NCBI RefSeq assembly: GCF_958979055.1
Contig: NC_084886.1
Location: 9,211,654 to 9,275,653 of the forward strand
Length of the DNA stretch: 64,000 nucleotides
Direction: 5' to 3'
Source of the DNA: Alnus glutinosa
Taxonomy: Eukaryota > Streptophyta > Magnoliopsida > Fagales > Betulaceae
In this document: piece after piece, positions 1 through 10,724 of the stretch
Position numbering within the stretch: the first letter of the stretch is position 1
Layout of the letters: each line of letters opens with the position of its first letter
Program-made: the position numbers and the translations under genes
The notes under the pieces: model-generated
The model's input: the letters and a program-made list of their open reading frames with translations, nothing else
The model's database searches: none
What the model was told of the DNA's origin: nothing

Positions 1-398
1 ACAGATCAAGAGCCTAAGGTTGCCAAAGAAGTTTGGAAATCATAGAGGGTTTGCATTTGTGGAATATGTTACAAAGCAAGAGGCAGCGAATGCACTTCAA
101 GCACTTTCAAGCACACATCTGTATGGTCGGCATCTGGTAAGTATTCTTATTCTAGATGTGTGGGCCAATTTGTCCATTCACACAATTGAAAAATTGACAT
201 AACTGCCCGCATATATACTTTCAGGTTCTTGATAGAGCAAAGGAAGGTGAGAGCTTGGAAGAATTACGAGCTAGAACAGCTGCTCAATTTGCTGAAGACC
301 AGAGTGGGCCTCAAAATTCAACTAATTTTTCAAAGAAGCGGAAGCACATGGCCATCCTGGGTGAAGGAACATTGAAGTTTGAAAGGATTGCTGATTAG
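1..398 (+). CDS. MRD1: Multiple RNA-binding-domain protein (MRD1/RBM19 type), C-terminal end, partial
   Basis: Only the last two exons lie in the window. The first runs from the left edge to 136 (donor GTAAGT at 137) and the second from 225 (acceptor TTTCAG) to the TAG at 396-398. The first exon encodes the end of an RRM: an RNP1-like core GFAFVEY followed by EAANALQAL and LYGRHLV. The second gives the basic tail [18 protein letters not shown], then [21 protein letters not shown] and stop. This order is that of the last RRM and tail of Mrd1/RBM19, a multi-RRM nucleolar protein needed for 18S rRNA processing (family knowledge). The frame is open to position 2, so the start lies outside the window. 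The alternative is another multi-RRM protein, but the tail fits MRD1 well. Confidence 0.88.
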
Positions 399-1694
399 CG
401 AGTGCTTTCATGTCATTGTCGTGTATTATAAATGGCAAGGCATAAATGGCTTTTCCTCTAGGTTATAATCTCTCTTCCTTTTTTTTTTTTTTTTTTTTTT
501 TTTTTTCTTTCTTTTCAAATATAGGCCCCGTTTTTGCTTGTTGGGGGCCGGTTATCTTTTACACTCCCGACCGTATGAGCCAAGGGGAGGAGGGGGCGCC
601 AAACTCTTCCACCGTTTTTGTTTGTTGGGTGTTTGATTTTTGAAATCAGAATTAAATTTTTATTTGGTTCGTGAATTTTGAGGGAAATAAAAGGTGTTTG
701 GGTAATGAGTAAAATTTAAATTCTATTTGAAATTGTGTTTGGGTTAGAGTTGTGTGAGATTGTTTTTTCACCGATAATCATGGTAAAAAATGATTAGAAG
801 TATGAAAAGTTGTATATAATGATTGGTGTTATAAAAATTAATGTCTGATAATGATTGAAATAATTATTATTTAATATAAATAAATATGAAAAATTATTAT
901 TAAATTTTTTAATTTCTGTCAGGTGGTATGATAACCTGTACCAATGGGTTGCTTTTTGCAACCCATTTTCTCCGTGCATCAGACAACGTGGTCCTGCCTT
1001 GTGTTCGGTTTGTTTTTGAAATAACTAATAAGAGGGAAATGAGTTATTTTTTGGGTTGAATTCGGGTGTGAATTTAAATGCCTGGATTTGAAAAAAAAAC
1101 CGGATATACTTTTTTTTTTCCCGCATCCAAACAGACTTGATCATTTCTTTTTCTCAAATATACTTGTCACGATTCTTTCTGTTTAATTCATTTTATTCTC
1201 CCTTTTGTTTCGAACAGCGGTAGAAAGAAAATAATATTAAAGAGGAGAATAAATATAAATATTCATATTTACATTTTACTTTCTTCATGCTTCAGTACCA
1301 TATGACTAAGTCCGAGTGTTTTTTTTTATATAGATGACTAAGTCCGAGTGTTGAGTGTTTAAATAGAGTGACATGAAATAGAAATATGAGCTTGATATGA
1401 GCTCAGGTCCATGTTCCAATTGTGGATTAATAATTTTTTTTTTCTTGGCTCATCCTGAGCTTAAGAGGTGGTCAAGTAATTATTATTAAGCACAACCCAC
1501 TACAAAAATGTCATTTTTTCATGCTATACGACTTCAAATCTTTCTGAATAGCTTGCCTCACTTCTAACCACTCCATAAAGATTTTTGTTGCATTTAACCA
1601 AAATTGAACCCAGATGATATGCCTTATTGCACATCGATTATATACAATTCAGAATCATGTGTCTAATCCACCAATACAAAGATGTCTATGTACC
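399..1694. other. AT-rich spacer between MRD1 and Z-ISO, possible MITE
   Basis: No gene seen. It holds a poly-T tract at about 480-506, long A/T runs and a stretch (about 523-1133) whose left edge GGCCCCGTTT and right edge CATCCAAACAG resemble the loosely matching ends of a degraded MITE. The end match is weak and I could not find a target duplication. Confidence 0.4.
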
Positions 1695-4600
1695 CTACCA
1701 ATGAAGCCGAAAACTGGCAGCACGCATTAGCGGGTGTGCAAAGTATGCACCTAACGTCAATGCTGTGATTGATAAATATGGTAGTCGAATAAATTCCTTG
1801 TAGTATTCTTTTGGCAACTTCTGACGGCCGTCAAGAATTGCAGCAAAGGGAATAACGCTTGTACGCCTTTTCACATCTTCGAAAGCCTCACCATATCGCA
1901 CAGCTAGCCGCCTATCTCCATTCCAAACACCAAATAGATGGTGTCCAATTAATCCAAGGGAGGCTGCCACCGCCACGGAGTTCCCAATCCAAATAGTGTG
2001 AGCCAGGCACCAGATTACCTGCCCAACCATCTGAAAAGAAACACAACCTTGAATGGCTAAGCAAATGATTGTGTGGCTGGCTAGGTGTATATGTGTATGT
2101 GTGTGTAGTAGAGAGGGAGAGTCTGATAGGAGTCAATATTTTGGTTGATGCAAAAATATTTATGCTTTCAGCAATAAGTGTCTTTGATATTGTTATGTTG
2201 GCAATCCATTAGAGATGTAATGATTTCAGTCGTCTAAACACCCAATATGAAGGGGAAACGGTGTCTTCTACAATGAAACAGATGCAATCACTTTTGTCTA
2301 AACACAGCACAGCAACTTTTTTAACAAAACAACCAAACCTGGGGATTTTGCGAGCTATGGAAAACGTCAAATAAACTACTGACTAATGGAATAAGATCAC
2401 AGGTTAAAATTGATTCTAGGCTGTCAAGATCACCAAAGATGAAAATTAGCATTCATCCCAACGCCCTATATATTCCAAATTCTTCGCAAACCCAATTTTA
2501 AATAGCCATTGCAAATGAGATGAAAAGTCTCATACCTGCGGGTGCCTGGTGATTCTTATGATCCCAGTTTCCCAAAGATGCATTTTGGGCTTGTCAACTG
2601 CGGCTACCTCTAACAGATTAAAGGTTGAAGGATAAAGGAAAAGGAAGGAGATGAAAGAAGATAGCCACACGAGTTGGTGTAACCCAGGAACACTCTGGAG
2701 CTGCCATAACTGTAGTCCATCATATCTGTGGTTGATGAAGTACACCTGCATCACAACCCCTTGAAAATTTCAACAGGCCAGAACAAAACAAAAAAGAAAC
2801 AGCAACAGTCATCAAATTAACTATTGTGCTTCAAAGTAGAGAACTCACAATAGTACTAACAGCCAAAGGCAGAGATGTCCCTGCAAACAGAACACGGAAA
2901 GCTCGTTCTCCAATGAGTTTCTCACCTACATCTCGGAGGCTAGCCAAGCCACTGTGAACAATGGCAAAAATGAGAATGAGGGCCAACATCACAACCTGCA
3001 AAATATTTGTTTCAGGGCTCAGATTTTAAAACCAAAACCCAATAACAGTTCACAGAGTTATGCCTAGCTCTTACCAGCATAACAAACCAGAAAGATTAAC
3101 TAAATAGTTATATAGCCTACTAGTATTTTATGAAAATTACCTGACAGCTGAATTCCACCTATGTCTCGAGATATCACACTTTTGTCAAGGGTTTGCAAAA
3201 CTAAGGTTACGTTTGGTATGCGGAATTGTTATTTCATTATAAAAAATGAATAATTTTTATTAGGAATGGAAGAATGTGGAATAAAATATCGTTGATATTA
3301 GAATATATGATAAGGATCTAAATGGGCAATGAAAATGACTATTCAAAAGCTATTTTATTCCACATTCTTAAATTTTCAATAAAAACTGTTCATTTTCTTA
3401 ATGGAATAGTCATTTCGCGTGCCAAACGTAAATAGAGTAAGAACAACCGAATGAATTCCATGTGTTGAGAGCAAAGTTACAAGCAATAAGGCAAGCTATA
3501 GATGGCAATCAAACTTATCGATGGTGAGCTGAGGCCCTTGCAATTTGCAATGAATGGGGATGACCAGCCACCCTCAGCCTGTTATGGAGATGACCTGCCA
3601 CCCCAAAGTAGGTGATAGGGTTGGCTGGGCCACCGAATACACCTTCATTTTTTTTTTTTGGCTCTTTTTTCGGCTGGTTTCCAGTAAATGAATGGCTGGG
3701 ATTGAGACAATTAGAATTGCAGGGGATCTCTATGGGTGATACCTTGGGATTATTCCACCTATGTCTACCATAAATTATGATCCTCTCAAATTATTTATCC
3801 GAATTTGAGAGATTTCGAGCAAGTGATTGTAAGAAACCACTTTTGAGACCCACTAGACCAAATAAAAATTGGGTTGCTCAATCACTTATCCGGTCAGGTG
3901 GGTTCCATAAGTAGTCTCTCACCATCACTTGTCTGAAATCTCTCAAATTTGAGCAAATAATTTGAGAGAATTCGGGCATGTTATTGTGAAAAATCACGTA
4001 TGAGACACACCTGACTAAATAAATATTGGGTTGCTTAACTACTTATCCGATCAGGTAGGTCCATAAGTATTACCTCACAACTACATGCTCGAATTCGAGC
4101 AAATAATTTGAGAGGATCGTCATCCATCTAGCACGGCACAATGCAATTCTATTTATATATTGTCAAAGCTCTTACAAGTTACAACTATCCTGATCAGCTG
4201 ACTGTTACCCTTCCCCACCTTTTTCTCTCAGCAAGCAAACAGGTGGTAAGCAAAAAAAGAAAAAGAACAGAGAACTCACCTCGTGGCTGTCGGAAAGTTC
4301 CGAAACAGCGTCGATAAAGGCCTTGCCAAGGCCCGTGGAGTTATCGATCCAAACTAAGTCAAGCAAAACCAGAACCACTCCAAGAACAAGAGAGAAATAG
4401 ATCCAAGAAGATATCTTCTGCTCGCCAAAGTCGAACGCGGCGGATTCCTCGCCCACCAGCCCCTCCCCCAGAAGCCCGTCTTTGTCATGATCATCATGGG
4501 AGGACGAGGTCTCTGTGTCAAGGGAAGTGCGGGGGGCCAGCCGAAACTTCCGGAGGGAACTGAAACCGGAAGGAAATGGTGAATTGAGGAGGCACTCGTT

Positions 4601-4723
4601 GAAGGAGGGTTTGAGGGTGGAGGTTGGCCGTCTATGGAGGTGGGTCCGCTCATTTCCATGGCGGTGGCGGTGGCGGTGAGATAAGGGAGAGAAGGCGTTC
4701 GAGAGCACGAGCGTCGTACCCAT
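1695..4723 (-). CDS. Z-ISO: 15-cis-zeta-carotene isomerase, chloroplastic (NnrU family)
   Basis: Four coding exons on the minus strand: 4723-4280, 2995-2849, 2745-2536 and 2030-1695, all joined in phase 0 with GT-AG borders, giving 378 aa. Z-ISO isomerises the 15-cis bond of 9,15,9'-tri-cis-zeta-carotene in the plastid carotenoid pathway and is a haem-dependent membrane protein (family knowledge). In the sequence: a Ser/Arg/His-rich N-terminus compatible with a transit peptide, an acidic linker, then hydrophobic segments ([40 protein letters not shown]). The NnrU signatures [16 protein letters not shown] and GLIGHHLFG are present; the His residues in these are candidate haem ligands. Length matches plant Z-ISO. 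The ATG at 4723 is the first in the open frame. Nearest transcribed neighbour is MRD1, converging from the left. Confidence 0.93.
3207..3431. mobile_element. MITE in Z-ISO intron 1
   Basis: A 225-bp segment bounded by inverted ends: TTACGTTTGGTATGCG on the left and the reverse complement of TTACGTTTGGCACGCG on the right. Further internal pairing (AATGGAAGAATGTGGAATAAA against TTTATTCCACATTC) makes most of it foldable. It has no coding capacity. It lies in the intron between exons 1 and 2 of Z-ISO. No target duplication was clear. Confidence 0.7.
3779..4118. mobile_element. Palindromic MITE-like repeat with internal duplication
   Basis: Ends are a perfect 17-bp inverted repeat, GATCCTCTCAAATTATT and its complement. 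The interior holds two diverged copies of a unit of about 170 bp carrying AAATTTGAGAGATTTCGAGC, TTGTAAGAAACCAC, GAGAC and TAAATA-TTGGGTTGCT, so the element looks like a tandemly doubled MITE. It also lies in Z-ISO intron 1, downstream of the first MITE. Confidence 0.6.
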
Positions 4724-6458
4724 TTTCCACAGAGAGTGAAAACCTCAAAGGAAAAGAGTATCCGGATGGAATTTATGCTTTCGGGCGTGGCTTTGGGATC
4801 TTGTGGCCGCCGGCCTCTTGTTGGTTTTGTCCGTTTTTGTTGGTGGAGGAGTTGGAGGAAATTAAGTGGGTGTTCACTGTTATCACCATTTGCTTAGGCA
4901 CGGCCTCCACTGGTGGTGTTTGCTTCCCAACTGTTGACACGTGTCTTCCTTTTTCATCAACCTCTCTTTGTTATTTATTTGTTTTTAAAATGTTTAGTTT
5001 TCTTCTTTTTGTTCATTTGTGTTATTCTATTCAAGATATTAGCAAATTTATTATTAAATATATGAGATCATGTGGAAACAATATTTGGTCTCACAGATTA
5101 ATTGATGACTTTACAAAAAAAAAAAAAAAAATATGAATGAAAAATAAGCAAGAGATGAATGTGTAAATTTTTTTTTTTTCTTCTTCAGGATAAGTGCACT
5201 TGCTCATTTCAAATTATCACTTAATTAATAATATTTCTTCAAACTCTTAATTGAAACAAATGTCTTTCAAATTATCAAAAATTTGTTAATATCTCCCAAG
5301 AGCATAAAAAAACAAAAATGATCTTATTTTTTTTCAGTTAGACAAAACAACCATTATAAATTTGGAAAAAAAAAAAAAAAACTCCAAACAAAAAAACCAG
5401 GGGGTGGCTTCCAATATTTTATTTTTGTAGTTTTAGTTTTTTTGAGTTGATTATTATTATTATTATTAAGGGTATTTTCGTTATTATGAGACATTGAAAA
5501 CTTTTCGGTAGTTTTGAGGATATTGTCCCAATTGAAAGTTTGGCATAAATGCTATTAATTAGGTGGTAGTTTAAATGGGGTACGTAGACTCCTCAGGGAT
5601 AATTTCTTTTTACTATTAAATTAATATTTTTCTTTAAAGTATATGTTTGTCAAATTTTATTTTATTTTATTTTTATTTTTTTATTTATTTTTTTTAAACA
5701 GAAACATTGAAAAAACACATTTAAGAACATAAAAAGAATTTTTACCTGTATGTTACACATCACAACATTCTTTTAAATAAAAAACAAAAAAACACATTTC
5801 CAAAATACATTAACAAACATAACCACATATTACAACATACATTTTTAATAAGATTAACAAAAAGATAGAGTTTTCATCCAAATTAGGTTAAAGACATTTT
5901 TTCTAGCCCAGTCTATAAAAATGACATGTACCCATTGAGCATGTGAAAAATACATATACTTTTTTAATACTAAAGACAAAGTTGTCTGCGCGTAGATGGG
6001 GCCAGAAATTAATCTGCCGATCCTAGCTTGGCTTATACGCTCAGAAGCTTACCACTGTGTGTGTGGGTCAAGTAGCATGAGATACTGTTCGACTATAAGT
6101 GCATGAAACATGATACCCTAAAAAAAAAAAAAAAAAAAAAAGTTAGAATGAATGAAGTGTACGTTATTACATGCATTTTAGAAAATGTATACGCAAATTA
6201 CATAATCTAAAAAGTAGACGTCAATAGAATAAACTGAAATCTAGAGAAATTAACCTTTGGACTTTTTGGCAACCTTATATATGCGTGATGCTATTCTCAA
6301 ATATGCACAACTCTTGGGAGATTGATTCGTGAATATAATTAATTAAGATGCTTATTCCCATGACGCGGCACCTTAATGTTTTTTTCGGACGAGATGCTTA
6401 TCCCATGCATGATGCCACTTGGTTGCAACCGAATTCCATTAATCTATATATGAATAAT

Positions 6459-6627
6459 GATTCAATGCCACCTAAATATACAACTTTTCACCACCTTATC
6501 TATGTGGCAAGGTGGTCCCCCACTACTTTTTGAGTTTTTTTATTTTTTAAAAATAAATTAAAGTGGGGGACCACCTTGCCACATAGACAAGGTGGTGAAA
6601 AGTTGTATATTTAGGTGGTAGTGAATC
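6459..6627. mobile_element. Near-perfect hairpin MITE
   Basis: About 75-bp arms are complementary around an A/T-rich centre. The left arm reads GATTCAATGCCACCTAAATA, then ACAACTTTTCACCACC, ATGTGGCAAGGTGG and CCCCCACT; the right arm repeats this inverted with only a few mismatches. No ORF. High arm identity suggests a young MITE or a source of small RNA. Confidence 0.7.
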
Positions 6628-7826
6628 ACTACTCTCTATATATTGCTATTAATTAAATAAAAACATGTTGTAAATCAACAACTTGTGAACACCGAAGAGA
6701 CATCCCCCACTTGTCAATTTCCAAGAAATCAGCTACATACTTTGCAAATGGCATGCCACAATAAATTTTCTACATACGGATTTATACGAAATTATTCTTA
6801 TATATAAATCGATATGCTTTTTAATTAAAAATGCTTGAATATGTGTTTCTTACATACTAAGAACACGAGTAACAACTCTAAAGGGTTGGCCTAGCTAGTA
6901 CGTGATTGATGCTTGTGGCTTTTAGGGATATTATTCCTTGAGTGCGATTCGTGCGAAACTTCTTAAATGCTGCCTCCTTCTTGAGGCCAGCTATATATGG
7001 AAAGCTCGCATTTCAAGGCTCAATATTTCTAGTTGCGTGTGGTATTGGGTGGGAGATTAATCTGGTGAATCCTAACTGAGTTTCTATGCTTAGCTTGGTG
7101 ACTACTACTTCATGTGGGGCAGCCCGAAGTACTGCCTAACTATAGGTGAAATTGAGAAACCCTAAAAAAAAAATAAAAAAAATACGAGTAAGTTAAAACA
7201 GAAAGAATCATGTCTTTTAAAAACTGATTTGACTTTTTAAAATCACTATTATAATATTAGATCAAAATTTAATAGTACGTAATCTATCACAAATCTAATG
7301 ATAATTTTAAAAAGCATATCAATTTTGAGAGGACTCACATAAGATTCATGTCTTCATTTTAGCATTCCTACGAGAACAAATTAATTAATATTACTTTTAA
7401 AGAAGACATGGTTTATTCATAGGAAGTTTCTGTCCCAAAAATAGCATAACTTTCGGCTGTAATTGGATTGAGCATCGATCAGCCGATTCATGTATGTCAT
7501 GTCATGTTTTCTTCACCTGGGACGTTCTTTGCATGATCGAGTTCGCATGCACCTCGCCGTGATTCCTTCGGCATCGATCACCTTCTGGCCTCCAAATACT
7601 ACTACTTTAGGCAATTCACATAGGATACGGCCGAAATCAAAAGAATAATATGACACATTCACATTGTGGGGAATATCATAAAATAGAAATTCGTATAAGT
7701 GAATCCATCCTTCTCCAGCTACATGCCATTACATCAGTTTGTAAGTGATTTATAATAAAAACTGTAATATATATCCCGAAATATAATTCTCTCTAACTTT
7801 AATGATGTGCATCTAATAATGTAGAG

Positions 7827-8013
7827 AAATGTTAGAGTTCATTTTAGTGTCTTTTTGGGGTCCTCCTATGCTGATACGACACTATTTTTTATTTATTTTT
7901 AATAAAAACAAAAGAGAGATCAAGCTGTAGTTATTTTATTTTTTTATTAAAAATAGGGTGTTATGTCAACATACAATGACCCCAGAAGAACACTAAAAGG
8001 AGCTCTAACATTT
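7827..8013. mobile_element. MITE with terminal inverted repeats of about 65 bp
   Basis: The left arm starts AAATGTTAGAGTTCATTTTA and continues GTGTCTTTTTGGGGTC; the right arm is its inverse at about 85% identity, ending GAGCTCTAACATTT. The centre is A/T-rich. The element lies 470 bp upstream of the AVT TATA box. No target duplication was certain. Confidence 0.7.
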
Positions 8014-8249
8014 TTCAATGATGTATATTATGTCAATATATATTAGCAAGCCTTTCAAAAAATTTAAATAATATGATATCATATACACCGTTAGAAACAT
8101 TAATTTCAAATTATGATCACGAAATAGATACAGTCCGTTGATTATTTCATACCTATGGGTTGCTAACTTCATATTAGAACAATAGCGACTGTTCAATTTG
8201 GCAACTCCCACACCAAATTTCCAATAACCCTATAGAATCCACAATTGGT

Positions 8250-8253
<4 letters not shown>

Positions 8254-8333
<80 letters not shown>
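8254..8333. repeat. (CT)n microsatellite
   Basis: About 40 uninterrupted CT units, about 155 bp upstream of the TATA box of the following transporter gene. CT/GA tracts near plant promoters can bind BPC/GAGA-type factors (family knowledge); regulation here is inferred only from position. Confidence 0.97.
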
Positions 8334-8335
<2 letters not shown>

Positions 8336-8487
8336 GTGCACATCTAAGCATATCTTAGAAATAGAATATGAGATTCTTACAAATAGTAATTAGTAGTACG
8401 TGTACTGATATCCGTCTTGAACCACATCTTTAGTTAGATTCTTAAATTTGGTATTGGCAGGGGAGATTGTTTATCCTCATGATCAGT

Positions 8488-8495
8488 TATAAATA
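8488..8495 (+). promoter_or_regulatory. TATA box of the AVT transporter gene
   Basis: TATAAATA lies 89 bp upstream of the ATG at 8577. The first ATG downstream of it is the in-frame start chosen for the transporter, which supports that start over a TTG 60 bp further upstream. Confidence 0.65.
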
Positions 8496-8576
8496 TACCC
8501 CGCTCTTATACCTTCATTGGCAAGGTCCATACATCCATTGGCCTTATACAATTCCTTCGATTCTTTGAAGAGTACT

Positions 8577-10724
8577 ATGTGGGAGAAGATATCGAAGTCC
8601 GTTGGAGATCTTTTGCTATGTCTTAAACCAAATTCTCTTCCGAATCGTGGTCGCACTGGTCGAGTTCCTTGTCATGAGATAGTGCATGGTGCCAACTTGG
8701 ATGTGCAGTGGGGCAGTTGCCATGTCTGTTTAGAGGGAAGTAGGCTATGTATGTGCACCGACCACATCATTAAGGACTCAAAGATTGTCGAAAATGGCAC
8801 AGCCACAGACATTGAGCACCATGCGGAGGCCAATGGCTCTTTTGCTCATGCTGTCCTTAATATGATTGGGATGCTCATAGGTGAAGTACTCTCTAGCGTC
8901 CTTCAACTTTATTATCCGTCTCTTTCAAAACACCATTTATCTCAAAAACTTGTATTCTTACTTTCACACATGCATGTGAGCTCTCAAACACTTCTTCAAT
9001 AAGTGAGGCGCGTCCAACACGGAGGTGGGGGTATGGTATAGGCCATGCCCCTAGCAATAAAATCTTGTCCGCAATAATTTCTGGCTTCGTCCTTGTGAAT
9101 ATTTGATTGAAAGGGTTGAACTCATGATTCTGATCGATCTGATATCGATTATGCTTATTCAAAAAGTTTAAGCAGAGAGAAAAGTTTAAATTCAATAATT
9201 AAATTAATGTTTAACACTTTCGCAGGTTTGGGGCAGTTGTCGATAGCATATGCAGTGGAAAGTGGAGGTTGGGCATCTGTGTTTCTGCTGATAGGACTTG
9301 GGATAATATGCGCATACAGTTCTCATCTACTAGGAAAATGCCTGGACAAGAATCCCAAGTCAAGAAGTTACTCGGATATTGGACAGCATGCATTTGGAAC
9401 AAAGGGAAGAGTGTTGGCTACAACCTTCGTCTACATGGAAATTTTCATGGCACTCGTGTCCTACACTATCTCATTACACGACAACCTAATCACAGTACTT
9501 CCAGGGATACAGATTAAGGTGCCATGGCCTAAAATATCTACATCTCAGCTCCTGACCATAATGGCAGTCTTAGTAGCACTGCCTAGTCTTTGGTTGAGAA
9601 ATCTGTCTTCCATATCTTTCCTCTCATCCGGCGGTATTGTCATGTCGATGCTCATTTTTGTATTAGTGGCTTGCACTCCCATTTTTGGAGGTGTAAAATC
9701 CTATCACAGGATACCAGCCCTCCACCTCCATAACATTCCTTCGATATCTGGGCTGTATATGTTCAGCTATGCAGGGCATATCGTCTTCCCCGATTTGTAT
9801 AAGGCCATGAAAGATCCATCCAAGTTTACCAAGGTAGCTAGTCCTATACTCATCTCCAACCCATAAAGGAAACGCTAATTTTGCTTCCTGATATCATGCT
9901 ATTTTTGTTTTTCATCTTTTGTTTTCTGTTTTAATTAAGTAGATTAAATATATTAACGAACAACTCAAATCACATGACATTTTTCACAAAACGCAAAATA
10001 TGTTTTTCCCTTTATGACGCTGCTCAGAATATATGGTAAAACTTTTTAGATGACGTTTTTTTTTTTGTCATTTTAGTTGTGATACCGAGGAAAAAGTTGT
10101 TCTAAAAAGTGTTGCCAAACGAGCTCAAAATATTTTCGCGTCCTACTTTATAAATTAATTTATTGATTTTGGGAATTTCAGGTATCTATCGTAAGCTTCA
10201 CATTAGTGACTGCACTTTATACGGCACTAGGATTCATGGGTGCCATATTTTTTGGTGCTGAAGTGAATCCTCAAATCACTCTCAGCATGCCTAAACACCT
10301 TGTTGTGTCAAAGATTGCATTGTGGGCAACTGTGATTACACCCATGACAAAATATGCGCTGGAATTTGCACCATTTGCCATTCAGCTCGAGCATAAAGTA
10401 CTTCCGGATTCAATGAGTTCAAAAGCAAAGATGATAGTAAGGGGCGGCGTAGGCTCATGTCTACTTCTAATAATACTAGCCCTGGCTCTTTCAGTGCCAT
10501 ATTTTGAGTACGTTCTCAGCCTCACTGGCTCTCTTGTTAGCGTGGGTATCTGCATAACTTTTCCCTGTGCATTCTACACCAAGATTTGTTGGGGTGAAAT
10601 TTCAAAACCTGTCATCATCATCAACTTGTGCCTCATTGCATTTGGCTCTCTTATTGGGGTATTTGGTACCATTTCCTCATCCAAGTCACTTGTACAAAGC
10701 ATACGAAGAGCTCACTCGGCCTAA
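8577..10724 (+). CDS. Vacuolar-type amino-acid transporter, AVT1 clade (AAAP family)
   Basis: Three exons: 8577-8880, 9226-9833 and 10182-10724, phases consistent, 484 aa. Intron 1 splits the Gly codon of MLIG-LGQ. AVT1 proteins are proton-coupled amino-acid carriers of the tonoplast or endomembranes with about 11 membrane spans (family knowledge). The hydrophilic N-terminus (about 100 aa) carries DVQWGSCHVC and a Cys-rich RLCMCT stretch. Then comes the AAAP start, SFAHAVLNMIGMLIGLGQLS, YAVESGGWASVFLLIGLGII, SRSYSDIGQHAFG, the re-entrant FMALVSYTISLHDNL and FSYAGHIVFPDLYKAMKDP, and the C-terminal spans ending VQSIRRAHSA. The N-terminal WGSCHVC motif points to the AVT1H-like subgroup, which I state with less certainty. 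Substrate cannot be read from the sequence. Confidence 0.9.

Larger units (their letters stand above)
4724..8487. other. Spacer between Z-ISO and the AVT transporter
   Basis: The two genes diverge from here. No convincing gene is seen. It contains poly-A/T tracts (5115, 5370, 6120), two hairpin elements described separately and a long CT microsatellite near the right edge. An ORF at 4624-5136 on the plus strand is antisense to Z-ISO exon 1 and has no protein-like features. Confidence 0.5.

Noticed and set aside
446..643. ORF with poly-Phe run
   Set aside because: It is a translated poly-T tract; no domain or splice context.
4624..5136. 170-codon plus-strand ORF over the Z-ISO first exon
   Set aside because: Antisense shadow of the Z-ISO start; Gly/Arg-rich because of the codons on the other strand.
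8893..9195. Minus-strand 100-codon ORF in AVT intron 1
   Set aside because: Lies in the intron, low-complexity and without recognisable domain.
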